From the NCBI GenBank assembly GCA_021154515.1, contig JAJKIL010000358.1, forward strand, positions 1-5,056: a stretch of 5,056 nt of DNA, read 5' to 3'. The DNA comes from Niastella sp. GTDB lineage: Bacteria; Bacteroidota; Bacteroidia; Chitinophagales; Chitinophagaceae. Below are positions 1-5,056 of the stretch, one piece after another; the stretch's first letter is position 1, and the number at the start of each line of letters is the position of its first letter. The position numbers and the translations under genes are program-made. The notes beneath the pieces are model-generated. The model ran no database searches and was not told where the DNA came from. It worked only from the letters and a program-made list of their open reading frames with translations.

Positions 1-116
1 CGCATTACAATGGTAAAAACGAAATTCTGGTATCGTTTTACCAATTGGGCATACTGTGCCTGTTCGCCTTGCAGTACGCTGTTTATGATCTCATTATCAA
101 CCGGTCCGGTTTGCAT
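1..116 (-). CDS. ECF-type RNA polymerase sigma factor, N-terminal part (cut by window edge)
   Basis: The minus strand reads from an ATG at 116 to the window edge without a stop, giving 38 codons. The peptide begins MQTGPVDNEIINSVLQGE and continues with AQYAQLVKRYQNFVFTIVMR. This is the usual start of region 2 of group 4 (ECF) sigma-70 factors: an acidic residue and 'I..VL.GE' helix, then 'Y..LV.RYQ..VF', which helps bind the RNA polymerase beta-prime clamp. Such proteins direct RNA polymerase to a small regulon, often under control of a membrane anti-sigma factor. An in-frame ATG at 167 would add 17 residues that do not look like a sigma factor, so 116 is preferred. The gene is divergent from the small membrane protein at 342. 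The part that would hold region 4 lies outside the window, so subgroup and regulon cannot be told. Confidence 0.8.
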   Translation of the reverse strand, partial: MQTGPVDNEIINSVLQGEQAQYAQLVKRYQNFVFTIVM

Positions 117-341
117 TAGTATGAATATGACGATGTAAGTGGTGTTCAGGTTACAGTCAGTAGGCATGCAATATGCCGGAAATCGGGCTCTTTGATTATC
201 AGTTGTTTATTTAGAAAGAATAGAACTGTTGTGTCCGGTTTTGATACTTTCTGTGTTCATTTATGAAAAAAGTGTCCGGGCACTGTAACCAGCCATCAGC
301 AGCTGTAGTCATAGTTGTGTAGAACTTAAAAAATAAAAACT
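117..341. promoter_or_regulatory. Divergent spacer with a repeated GTGTCCGG motif
   Basis: This spacer lies between the 5' ends of the sigma factor gene and the small membrane protein gene, so it should hold promoters for both. The octamer GTGTCCGG occurs twice in the same orientation, at 231-238 and 272-279, 41 bases apart start to start, or about four helical turns. A small hairpin (GGCAT / ATGCC, 163-177) lies nearer the sigma factor gene. I could not find a convincing TAnnTTTG box on either strand. A role for the octamers as regulator sites is inference only. Confidence 0.35.
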
Positions 342-689
342 ATGGATAAAGGAGTACTTGCAATAATCTGGTTAATGATATCCTCATTAGGATTGTTGAT
401 CCTGATCTTTGGCATCAGGTATTTAATGAGTCGCGAAAACCTGGCGATGCTTGAAAAAGGTATGAACCCCAAAGACAAGATAAACCGGCCTGCACCCTAT
501 ACCAATTTGAAATGGGGATTGCTGTTGTTTGGCGCCGGTGCCGGGTTGGCGTTATCGTATATTATTACATATATGCTACATGATTATGATAACCCTGCTT
601 TGTGGTTTGCCTTTATTGCTATGGGAGGAGGTTGTGGGTTGATTGCATCTTATCGGATTGAGAAAAAGGAATTGCTTGATCGTCAATAG
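342..689 (+). CDS. Small three-helix inner-membrane protein, DUF6249-like
   Basis: The product has 115 residues with three hydrophobic stretches at about 5-28, 58-78 and 86-104. Between the first two is a polar loop with the sequence SRENLAMLEKGMNPKD. That loop (a 'REN.A.LEKGMNP' pattern after the first helix) is what I recognise from the small Bacteroidota membrane proteins annotated DUF6249; their function is not known. The C-terminus is short and charged (RIEKKELLDRQ). The start is supported by the hydrophobic helix beginning right after MDKG and by an A-rich leader (AAAAAATAAAAACT) with no Shine-Dalgarno, normal for this phylum. It is divergent from an ECF sigma factor gene and convergent with the protease gene, with a terminator 6 bases after its stop codon. 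A link to the sigma factor, for example as a membrane sensor, is possible but is inference. Confidence 0.8.
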   Translation: MDKGVLAIIWLMISSLGLLILIFGIRYLMSRENLAMLEKGMNPKDKINRPAPYTNLKWGLLLFGAGAGLALSYIITYMLHDYDNPALWFAFIAMGGGCGLIASYRIEKKELLDRQ

Positions 690-695
690 AAACTA

Positions 696-728
696 AAAAG
701 CCCATTCCTGTTACCGGAGTGGGCTTTT
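696..728 (+). terminator. Intrinsic terminator, probably bidirectional
   Basis: A 13-bp stem pairs 696-708 (AAAAGCCCATTCC) with 716-728 (GGAGTGGGCTTTT), with one G-T wobble and a 7-base loop. The A run on the left and T run on the right let it work in both directions, which suits its place between two convergent genes. It begins 6 bases after the stop of the small membrane protein gene. On the protease side about 110 bases of repeats lie between stop and hairpin. A close relative of this hairpin stands at 4637-4668. Confidence 0.85.
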
Positions 729-741
729 ATATTGTATTTAC

Positions 742-839
742 CTGTTAATTTTTCAACGTGTGAACTTGTCAATCTTATCAACACCGTCAACTTTACCAAC
801 TTACTGGTCAACTGATCAACTGGTTAACTGGTCAACTTA
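742..839. repeat. Eleven-unit TCAAC-type tandem array, copy A
   Basis: A pentamer TCAAC, or a variant with one or two changes (TTAAT, TGAAC, TCAAT, CCAAC, TTAAC), starts at 745, 753, 761, 769, 778, 787, 796, 808, 816, 824 and 832. Spacings are 8, 8, 8, 9, 9, 9, 12, 8, 8 and 8 bases. Bases between units vary, so this is a degenerate short-period array rather than a simple microsatellite. The last unit ends one base before the TTA that is the protease stop codon on the minus strand. A 24-base run at 807-830 is identical to 4735-4758 in copy B. It does not look like a CRISPR array, since spacers are only 3-4 bases. Confidence 0.85.
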
Positions 840-2423
840 CTTCTTCATTTCCTCCATTGCTCTCGTAATCGCCGTATCGTCTGAATTACTCACCTCATAA
901 TAACCTTCCATGCGCCAGATCTGGCGGGCCAGCCAGGTTTTGATGCGTTTTTCTACTTCTACTTTATCGCGGTCAGGAACGTTTTGAACATTTACTGAAT
1001 TTTTGCCGGCATATGCTACCAGGTTATTCCAGGCCGTGCGCGTGTCGTTATAACGACGGGCAAAATCCGCGGGGCTCTTAAACTGATCGAAGTAGGCTTT
1101 ATTCTGCTGATAATAGATATAAATGAATTTGCTGAACAATTGGTTGTAGAACAGCACATATACATTGATAGAGAAGGTGGCGGTATCGAAAGGAATAAAC
1201 ACATCGGGGGTAATACCGCCGCCGCCATACACAGTTCTGCCCTTCCTGGTTTTAAAGGCCGGTCCGGTGTGTTGGGTAACGGTATCGCCATTCACCAGCT
1301 CACCATTCATATATCGTTGGGCCAGTTCTTCATTATAAGCTTCGCGGCCTTTGTTATAAGGCTTTTGAATGTTACGGCCAAGGGGGGTATAATAACGGGC
1401 AACGGTTAAACGCAATGCAGAACCGTCGGTGAGGTCATATTGTTCCTGTACCAGGCCCTTACCAAATGTACGGCGGCCGATAATTGTAGCGCGGTCCCAG
1501 TCCTGCAGGGCGCCTGCAACCACTTCACTGGCCGAAGCCGAGCTTTCATCAACCAGCAACACCAGTTTGCCTTTTTCAAACAAACCCGGGCGTTTACAGT
1601 GGTATTCCATTTTCTCCGATCTATTGCCCTGGGTATATACGATCAGGCGCTCATCGTCGAGGAATTCATCAACGATGTCGGTGGCTTCGGTTAAAATACC
1701 GCCGCCATTACCCCGCAGGTCGAAGATGAGTTTTTTCATGCCCTTTGCTTCCAGGGTTTCCATGGCTTTCATAAATTCTTCGTAGGTGGTGCCTGCGAAT
1801 TTATTCAGATGTATATAGCCGGTAGTGGAGTCGATCAGATAAGAGGCGTCTACTGAGTACAAGGGTATAGTGCCACGGGTAATGGCTGTTGATACCTGTT
1901 TGCCATTACGCAAAATGGTAACCTGTACCTTGCTGCCGCCCGCGCCCCGTAAAAAATTCTTTATTTTATCGCCGGTAATGGATTTGCCGGTAACTGTTGA
2001 GTCACCCACTTTCAGAAATTTATCGCCAACCTGTAAGCCGGCCTTGTCGCTGGGGCCATCGGAGAGAACGTTCGTAACATGTACGGTGTCGTCTATAATG
2101 AAGAATTCAACCCCTATGCCTTCAAAGTTCCCCTGAAGGTCTTCGTTTATTTCTTCCACGTTAGAGGCAGGAATAAAAACTGAATGGGGGTCGAGGTGAG
2201 CCAGCATTGCCTGTATGGCATCTTCGGTAAGGGTATCGGTATTTACTTTATCAACATATTTCAGGTTAACCAGGTCCATCACTTCCTGCAATACCGAACG
2301 TTTGCCACTGTTAAAAATACCACGCGAGCTGGGTACATTCTGCCTTAATGCCGAACCTATGAACATGCCCACGATCAATACTACAGAAAATAACAGAGGC
2401 ATCCATACTTGAAGTCTTTTCAT
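837..2423 (-). CDS. Carboxy-terminal processing peptidase (S41 family, Ctp/Prc type)
   Basis: This 528-residue envelope serine protease cuts proteins near their C-termini. The N-terminus is a basic start plus one hydrophobic helix (about 8-25), either a signal peptide or an inner-membrane anchor with the rest in the periplasm. An N-terminal helical part (about 40-90) is followed by a PDZ domain (about 95-185, with GIGVEFF and DGPSDKAGLQVGD) that recognises the substrate tail. The S41 core follows (about 200-410), with DLRGNGGG at 235-242. The Ser-Lys dyad is S297 in SSASASE and K322 in TFGKG, 25 residues apart as in E. coli Prc, with Q326 at the expected third position. GGGITPDVFIP closes the core. 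The C-terminal 115 residues (about 414-528) are a charged and aromatic helical extension whose role I cannot state. All catalytic residues are present, so it should be active. It is transcribed away from the kinase-murQ pair; relatives regulate peptidoglycan hydrolases, but its substrate here is unknown. Confidence 0.95.
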   Translation of the reverse strand: MKRLQVWMPLLFSVVLIVGMFIGSALRQNVPSSRGIFNSGKRSVLQEVMDLVNLKYVDKVNTDTLTEDAIQAMLAHLDPHSVFIPASNVEEINEDLQGNFEGIGVEFFIIDDTVHVTNVLSDGPSDKAGLQVGDKFLKVGDSTVTGKSITGDKIKNFLRGAGGSKVQVTILRNGKQVSTAITRGTIPLYSVDASYLIDSTTGYIHLNKFAGTTYEEFMKAMETLEAKGMKKLIFDLRGNGGGILTEATDIVDEFLDDERLIVYTQGNRSEKMEYHCKRPGLFEKGKLVLLVDESSASASEVVAGALQDWDRATIIGRRTFGKGLVQEQYDLTDGSALRLTVARYYTPLGRNIQKPYNKGREAYNEELAQRYMNGELVNGDTVTQHTGPAFKTRKGRTVYGGGGITPDVFIPFDTATFSINVYVLFYNQLFSKFIYIYYQQNKAYFDQFKSPADFARRYNDTRTAWNNLVAYAGKNSVNVQNVPDRDKVEVEKRIKTWLARQIWRMEGYYEVSNSDDTAITRAMEEMKK

Positions 2424-2822
2424 CTGAAATTGTATAGTTTGTTTTAATAAGGCCGGGGAATAGTTAATCCCTTTTTTCGACCCCTAATTCCCACCTGGGG
2501 CTGTGAGTGAATTTGCCGGAGCAGCAAAGAAACAGCACCGCAAGGGATAGAAATCTGAAAATTTTGGGCGAAGTTCATAATTAATTTGCAAGTAACGCTT
2601 TTTTGTTTTGAATGGTTACAGGCCGCATAAAAGCGGCACTTCAAACAAATGAGGGGTAGGGCTGGGGGCTGTAAACGAGGCCTTGTTGCGTTTTTATGCA
2701 AGGTATATGAGGTCTTTACGGCATGGTTGTTTCAGCTATGCGTCTTACCTTCGCGGGATGGCTATATGTGTAAACAAGCGTGTAGCAAGGGGTTGGAATT
2801 ATACGACTAAACGGATATAAAT
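2424..2822. other. 399-base divergent spacer, no convincing gene
   Basis: The stretch lies between the 5' ends of the protease gene and the kinase gene. It holds a candidate promoter for the kinase (2727-2753) and a small GC hairpin (GCCGC, loop ATAAAA, GCGGC; 2622-2637) without a T run on either strand. A G-rich patch follows at about 2650-2670. I could not place a clear promoter for the protease: on the minus strand a TTTCTTTG box at about 2525-2532 is one base off TAnnTTTG but has no TTG at the right distance. The length leaves room for a long leader or a small RNA, but nothing in the sequence proves one. Confidence 0.5.
2727..2753 (+). promoter_or_regulatory. Candidate promoter for the murK-murQ pair
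   Basis: TACCTTCG at 2746-2753 differs by one base from the Bacteroidota -7 box TAnnTTTG. A TTG at 2727-2729 could serve as the -33 box. The gap of 16 bases is slightly shorter than the usual 17-23. Transcription would begin near 2760, leaving a leader of about 60 bases before the kinase ATG. Confidence 0.4.
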
Positions 2823-3671
2823 ATGGCAATACTGCTGGCAGATAGTGGGGCCACTAAATGTGAATGGTTTCTGGCAGAATCGAAAGAAAGCACCAAAACG
2901 GTTTTTACCCAGGGTATAAGTCCGTACTTTTTTAATGAAGAAAAAACGGTGGCTTTATTGCAGCAGGAATTGCTGCCTCAATTGCCAAAATCGGCCGCTA
3001 TTGAGGAAATACATTATTACGGAACCGGTATGCGTAATCCGGTTAATGTAGAAATGGTCAGGAAATCACTGGCCACTGTTTTTGAAAAGGCGGGAACGAT
3101 AGAGGTAAGTGATGATATGCTGGCGGCCGCCAGGGCGCTGAACGGCCATAAGGAAGGCCTGGCCTGTAACCTGGGCACGGGTTCTTTTGCCGTTTATTAT
3201 GATGGTAATACCATTGCCAAGCAGGCCCCGGGCATAGGGTATATTCTGGGCGATGAAGGAAGCGGCGCCTACCTGGGAAAAAAAGTACTTCAGTATTATT
3301 TGTACAATACGTTCGATGAAGAGCTGCGTTACAAGTTTGAAACAAGATATAATACAACTCCCGTTGAGATATTAGAGAATGTATACCGGAAGCCCCTGGC
3401 AAACAGGTACATGGCTACTTTTTGCCTGTTTTTGTCGGAGAACAGGGGGCATTACATGGTCGAAAACATCATTGAAGACGGGTTGAATGATTTCTTTTTT
3501 ACCCATCTGTGCAAGCTCTCTGAAAGCTGGAAAAACCCCATCCATTTTGTAGGCGGCGTGGCTTTTGCGTTTCATGATATAATCAGCGATCTGTGCCATT
3601 CCTACGAATTTGACCAGGGAAAGATCCTCAAAGGCGCTATGGAAGGCCTGATCCGGTACCATGTGCAATAA
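2823..3671 (+). CDS. murK: BadF/BadG/BcrA/BcrD-type amino-sugar kinase, probable MurNAc kinase (MurK)
   Basis: This 282-residue cytoplasmic kinase of the ASKHA (actin-like ATPase) fold probably transfers phosphate from ATP to O6 of N-acetylmuramic acid and/or N-acetylglucosamine. The first phosphate loop is LADSGATKCEW (5-15). D98 in VSDDMLAAA matches the position of the catalytic base in GlcNAc kinases by my eye alignment. The second phosphate loop is CNLGTGSF (115-122), followed by GIGYILGDEGSGAYLGK (137-153), typical of the family. The adenosine-side motif is HFVGGVAF (241-248). Length is normal for the family and there is no signal peptide. The start is fixed by the beta strand MAILLADSG, as in relatives. 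The stop lies 49 bases before the preferred murQ start, so the two are very likely co-transcribed. Similar kinases in Clostridium and Tannerella phosphorylate MurNAc ahead of MurQ. Choosing MurNAc over GlcNAc rests on this neighbour, not on residues I can read. Confidence 0.85.
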   Translation: MAILLADSGATKCEWFLAESKESTKTVFTQGISPYFFNEEKTVALLQQELLPQLPKSAAIEEIHYYGTGMRNPVNVEMVRKSLATVFEKAGTIEVSDDMLAAARALNGHKEGLACNLGTGSFAVYYDGNTIAKQAPGIGYILGDEGSGAYLGKKVLQYYLYNTFDEELRYKFETRYNTTPVEILENVYRKPLANRYMATFCLFLSENRGHYMVENIIEDGLNDFFFTHLCKLSESWKNPIHFVGGVAFAFHDIISDLCHSYEFDQGKILKGAMEGLIRYHVQ

Positions 3672-3720
3672 TGAAAACAACCTTATGCCCAACCCGAATA
3701 AAACATTGAACAACAGAAAT

Positions 3721-4542
3721 ATGTCAGCAGAATTTACCAGGATCACAGAGCAGTCGAGCGATTACCGGCATCTGGAGCAAATGAGTATTAATGAGTTACT
3801 CATCAACATGAACAATGAGGATAAAAAGGTGCCAGTCGCAGTAGAGAGAGCTATCCCTCAAATAGAGAAACTGGTGACTGCTATTTCAGATAAAATGCTG
3901 GCTGGTGGCCGTCTCTTTTATATTGGCGCCGGAACCAGTGGCCGCCTGGGTATCCTGGATGCCAGCGAAATTCCCCCCACTTATGGGTTGCCGCAAGGAC
4001 TGGTGATCGGCATTATTGCCGGTGGCGATGTGGCCATTCAACGCCCCGTTGAACAGGCTGAAGACAGCTGGGAACAGGGCTGGGCCGATTTGATGAAACA
4101 CGCCATCGATGAAAAGGACGTAGTGATAGGCATTGCCGCCAGTGGCACCACCCCTTACGTGATCGGTGCACTTACCGAAGCCCGTAAAAAAGGTATTATT
4201 ACTGGTTGTATTACCTGCAATGCCGGATCTCCCCTGGCCGATGCAGCCGAACTGCCCGTTGAAGTAGTGGTAGGACCCGAATTTGTTACCGGCAGCACCC
4301 GCATGAAAAGCGGTACCGCGCAAAAGCTGGTACTGAATATGATCTCTACCGCCGTAATGATCCAGATAGGCCGTGTAGAGGATAATAAAATGGTGAACAT
4401 GCAATTGACCAATAGTAAGCTGGTTGACCGGGGCACCAAAATGGTAATGGAAAAAACAGGCATCAACAGCTACGATAAAGCCCGCGAACTGTTGCTGAAA
4501 TATGGCAGCGTAAAAAAAGCGGTAGATTCGCTGAACCCGTGA
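3721..4542 (+). CDS. murQ: N-acetylmuramic acid 6-phosphate etherase MurQ
   Basis: MurQ removes D-lactate from MurNAc-6-phosphate to give GlcNAc-6-phosphate, the key step in recycling peptidoglycan amino sugar in the cytoplasm. The reading frame opens at 3661, inside the end of the kinase gene, but the first 20 residues (MCNNENNLMPNPNK...) are low-complexity and unlike the family. The ATG at 3721 gives MSAEFTRITEQ, the usual beginning in Bacteroidota, with an A-rich leader. An ATG at 3685 is a second choice. From 3721 the protein has 273 residues. It shows NNEDKKVPVAVE (31-42), the SIS-domain sugar-phosphate loop GAGTSGRLGILDASE (69-83), and EQAEDS (111-116). E83 and E114 match the two catalytic glutamates of E. 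coli MurQ in sequence context and in number. VTGSTRMKSGTAQK (189-202) and the TNSKLVDRG motif follow. It is about 25 residues shorter at the C-terminus than the E. coli enzyme (298), which seems common in this phylum. Its stop codon lies within a heptamer repeat. Confidence 0.96.
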   Translation: MSAEFTRITEQSSDYRHLEQMSINELLINMNNEDKKVPVAVERAIPQIEKLVTAISDKMLAGGRLFYIGAGTSGRLGILDASEIPPTYGLPQGLVIGIIAGGDVAIQRPVEQAEDSWEQGWADLMKHAIDEKDVVIGIAASGTTPYVIGALTEARKKGIITGCITCNAGSPLADAAELPVEVVVGPEFVTGSTRMKSGTAQKLVLNMISTAVMIQIGRVEDNKMVNMQLTNSKLVDRGTKMVMEKTGINSYDKARELLLKYGSVKKAVDSLNP

Positions 4543-4566
4543 ATCGTGAATCGGCAATCGTGAATT
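4539..4566. repeat. Heptanucleotide tandem repeat covering the murQ stop codon
   Basis: Four 7-base units stand head to tail: GTGAATC (4539), GTGAATC (4546), GGCAATC (4553) and GTGAATT (4560). Equivalently, a 14-base unit is duplicated with one change (4542-4555 and 4556-4569). The murQ TGA stop (4540-4542) is inside the first unit. The period and sequence are unrelated to the TCAAC arrays nearby. Confidence 0.75.
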
Positions 4567-4636
4567 GGCCCTCCTACGATAAAGCTTTGACTAGACTGAG
4601 TAGGCAAAGCGATAACTAACTAAATAGCATATAGCA

Positions 4637-4668
4637 AAAAGCCCATCTCGGTTACCGGTTGGGCTTTT
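4637..4668 (+). terminator. Intrinsic terminator of the murK-murQ unit
   Basis: A 9-bp perfect stem pairs 4637-4645 (AAAAGCCCA) with 4660-4668 (TGGGCTTTT). The inner part can form a further CGG-TTA-CCG mini-stem (4649-4657). The T run follows the stem. It lies 94 bases after the murQ stop, with no gene between. The outer stem, the GTTACCGG in the middle and the bases just after the T run are shared with the hairpin at 696-728, so the two are related copies and not merely two terminators of similar shape. Confidence 0.85.
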
Positions 4669-4680
4669 ATATTGTATTAA

Positions 4681-4773
4681 CTTGTCAACTGTATCAACTC
4701 TTTCAACGCTATCAACGTGTTAACATGTTAACTCGTCAACTGATCAACTGGTTAACTGATCAACTTATCAACT
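4681..4773. repeat. Eleven-unit TCAAC-type tandem array, copy B
   Basis: TCAAC or TTAAC starts at 4685, 4694, 4703, 4712, 4720, 4728, 4736, 4744, 4752, 4760 and 4768. The first three steps are 9 bases and the remaining seven are exactly 8. Every unit keeps the pattern T(C/T)AAC, so this copy is more regular than copy A. The units create palindromes, including a perfect 14-base one, GTTAACATGTTAAC at 4719-4732, and TGATCA at 4741-4746 and 4757-4762. The run 4735-4758 is identical to 807-830 in copy A. The array lies just upstream of the promoter of the next gene. Confidence 0.9.
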
Positions 4774-4778
4774 CCCCC

Positions 4779-4808
4779 TTGCTACCTCCGTAAAAAGCTG
4801 TAACTTTT
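4779..4808 (+). promoter_or_regulatory. Candidate Bacteroidota-type promoter of the secreted protein gene
   Basis: TTG at 4779-4781 is followed after 19 bases by TAACTTTT at 4801-4808, which matches TAnnTTTG at all but the last position. The spacing is typical for this phylum. Transcription would begin near 4815, about 20 bases before the ATG at 4836. It lies 6 bases after the end of repeat array B. Confidence 0.55.
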
Positions 4809-4835
4809 AGGTACATATCATTAAACTTAATACTT

Positions 4836-5056
4836 ATGAGGTACAGATCTTTACACACTTCTTTTGCAGCCTGTATGCTAATGGTGACTGTACAGGTTTC
4901 CGCTCAACAAAAACCAACAATAGCTTTTGCTATAACCAGCTCAGAGAAAGGAAACTTTAACTGGACTGATGTTAAACAGATCGACTTAACAACCGGTACG
5001 GTTACCCGTTCCATCTTCGACAGCAAACAAACCAACTTCACGGTATATAATGCCCG
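4836..5056 (+). CDS. Secreted protein of unknown function, N-terminal part (cut by window edge)
   Basis: An open frame runs from the ATG at 4836 to the window end, 73 full codons. It starts MRYRSLHTSFAACMLMVTVQVSAQQ: a basic start, a hydrophobic core (about 9-20) and a likely signal peptidase I site after VSA (residue 23). There is no lipobox cysteine near the predicted cut, so it is probably a soluble periplasmic or outer-surface protein and not a lipoprotein. The mature part begins KPTIAFAITSSEKGN, with VKQIDLTTGTVTRSIFD further on. The 'ID..TG' strand-turn pattern is seen in beta-propeller blades, but one such motif is weak evidence. The leader is AT-rich without Shine-Dalgarno. It follows the murQ terminator and has its own candidate promoter, so it is probably a separate unit. 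I do not recognise a family. Confidence 0.8.
   Translation, partial: MRYRSLHTSFAACMLMVTVQVSAQQKPTIAFAITSSEKGNFNWTDVKQIDLTTGTVTRSIFDSKQTNFTVYNA

Noticed and set aside
3..119. A plus-strand open stretch at the left edge that reads as a hydrophobic C-terminus (HYNGKNEILVSFYQLG...)
   Set aside because: The minus strand of the same bases gives a clear ECF sigma factor N-terminus with a start codon; the plus reading is its antisense shadow.
149..290. A perfect 9-base inverted repeat, GGTTACAGT (149-157) and ACTGTAACC (282-290)
   Set aside because: The arms are 124 bases apart and do not extend; repeats of this length arise by chance in a window of this size, and there is no target-site duplication or transposase.
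742..839. The TCAAC arrays considered as a CRISPR array
   Set aside because: Repeat cores are about 5 bases with 3-4 bases between them, far below CRISPR repeat and spacer sizes, and no cas gene is present.
2622..2637. A hairpin GCCGC-ATAAAA-GCGGC considered as a terminator or small RNA end
   Set aside because: The stem is only 5 bp and no T run follows on either strand, and no gene ends nearby.
2444..2701. An 85-residue minus-strand open frame in the spacer between the protease and kinase genes
   Set aside because: Its composition (scattered Cys, Pro, His, Arg, no motif or hydrophobic pattern) looks non-coding, and it has no family resemblance that I can see.
3886..4557. A 223-residue open frame antisense to murQ
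   Set aside because: It mirrors the strongly supported murQ frame; its His/Gly/Phe-rich composition is typical of an antisense shadow.

Overview
The window looks like chromosomal DNA from the phylum Bacteroidota, most likely the Chitinophagaceae (Niastella/Chitinophaga-like). This is judged from protein style, A-rich start regions without Shine-Dalgarno sequences, and candidate promoters of the TTG / TAnnTTTG type. No database search was run. I see no phage genes, transposase, CRISPR array, tRNA or rRNA.

Layout: (1) positions 1-116, minus strand, hold the N-terminal part of an ECF-type sigma factor gene cut by the window edge. (2) A 225-base divergent spacer follows. (3) Positions 342-689, plus strand, encode a 115-residue three-helix membrane protein resembling those annotated DUF6249. 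(4) Next come a strong hairpin terminator and an array of eleven short TCAAC-type units, ending at the stop codon of (5) a convergent 528-residue C-terminal processing protease (S41 family, minus, 837-2423). (6) A 399-base spacer without a convincing gene separates it from (7) a plus-strand pair: a BadF-type amino-sugar kinase, probably MurNAc kinase MurK (2823-3671), and MurNAc-6-phosphate etherase MurQ (start chosen at 3721, end 4542). (8) Downstream are a heptanucleotide repeat that contains the murQ stop codon, a second copy of the terminator hairpin, and a second eleven-unit TCAAC array. (9) A well-spaced promoter then precedes the start of a secreted protein gene that runs off the right edge.

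The kinase and MurQ make a short salvage route for cell-wall amino sugar: MurNAc is phosphorylated to MurNAc-6-P, and MurQ removes the lactyl ether to give GlcNAc-6-P. The divergent Ctp protease acts in the envelope; some relatives control peptidoglycan hydrolases, so a shared cell-wall theme is possible but unproven.

The most unusual signal is non-coding. A composite element, a GCCCA/TGGGC hairpin followed by a shared 19-base run and then eleven TCAAC-type units at 8-9 base period, occurs twice, 3.9 kb apart, next to unrelated genes. This suggests a dispersed intergenic repeat family that also supplies terminators.
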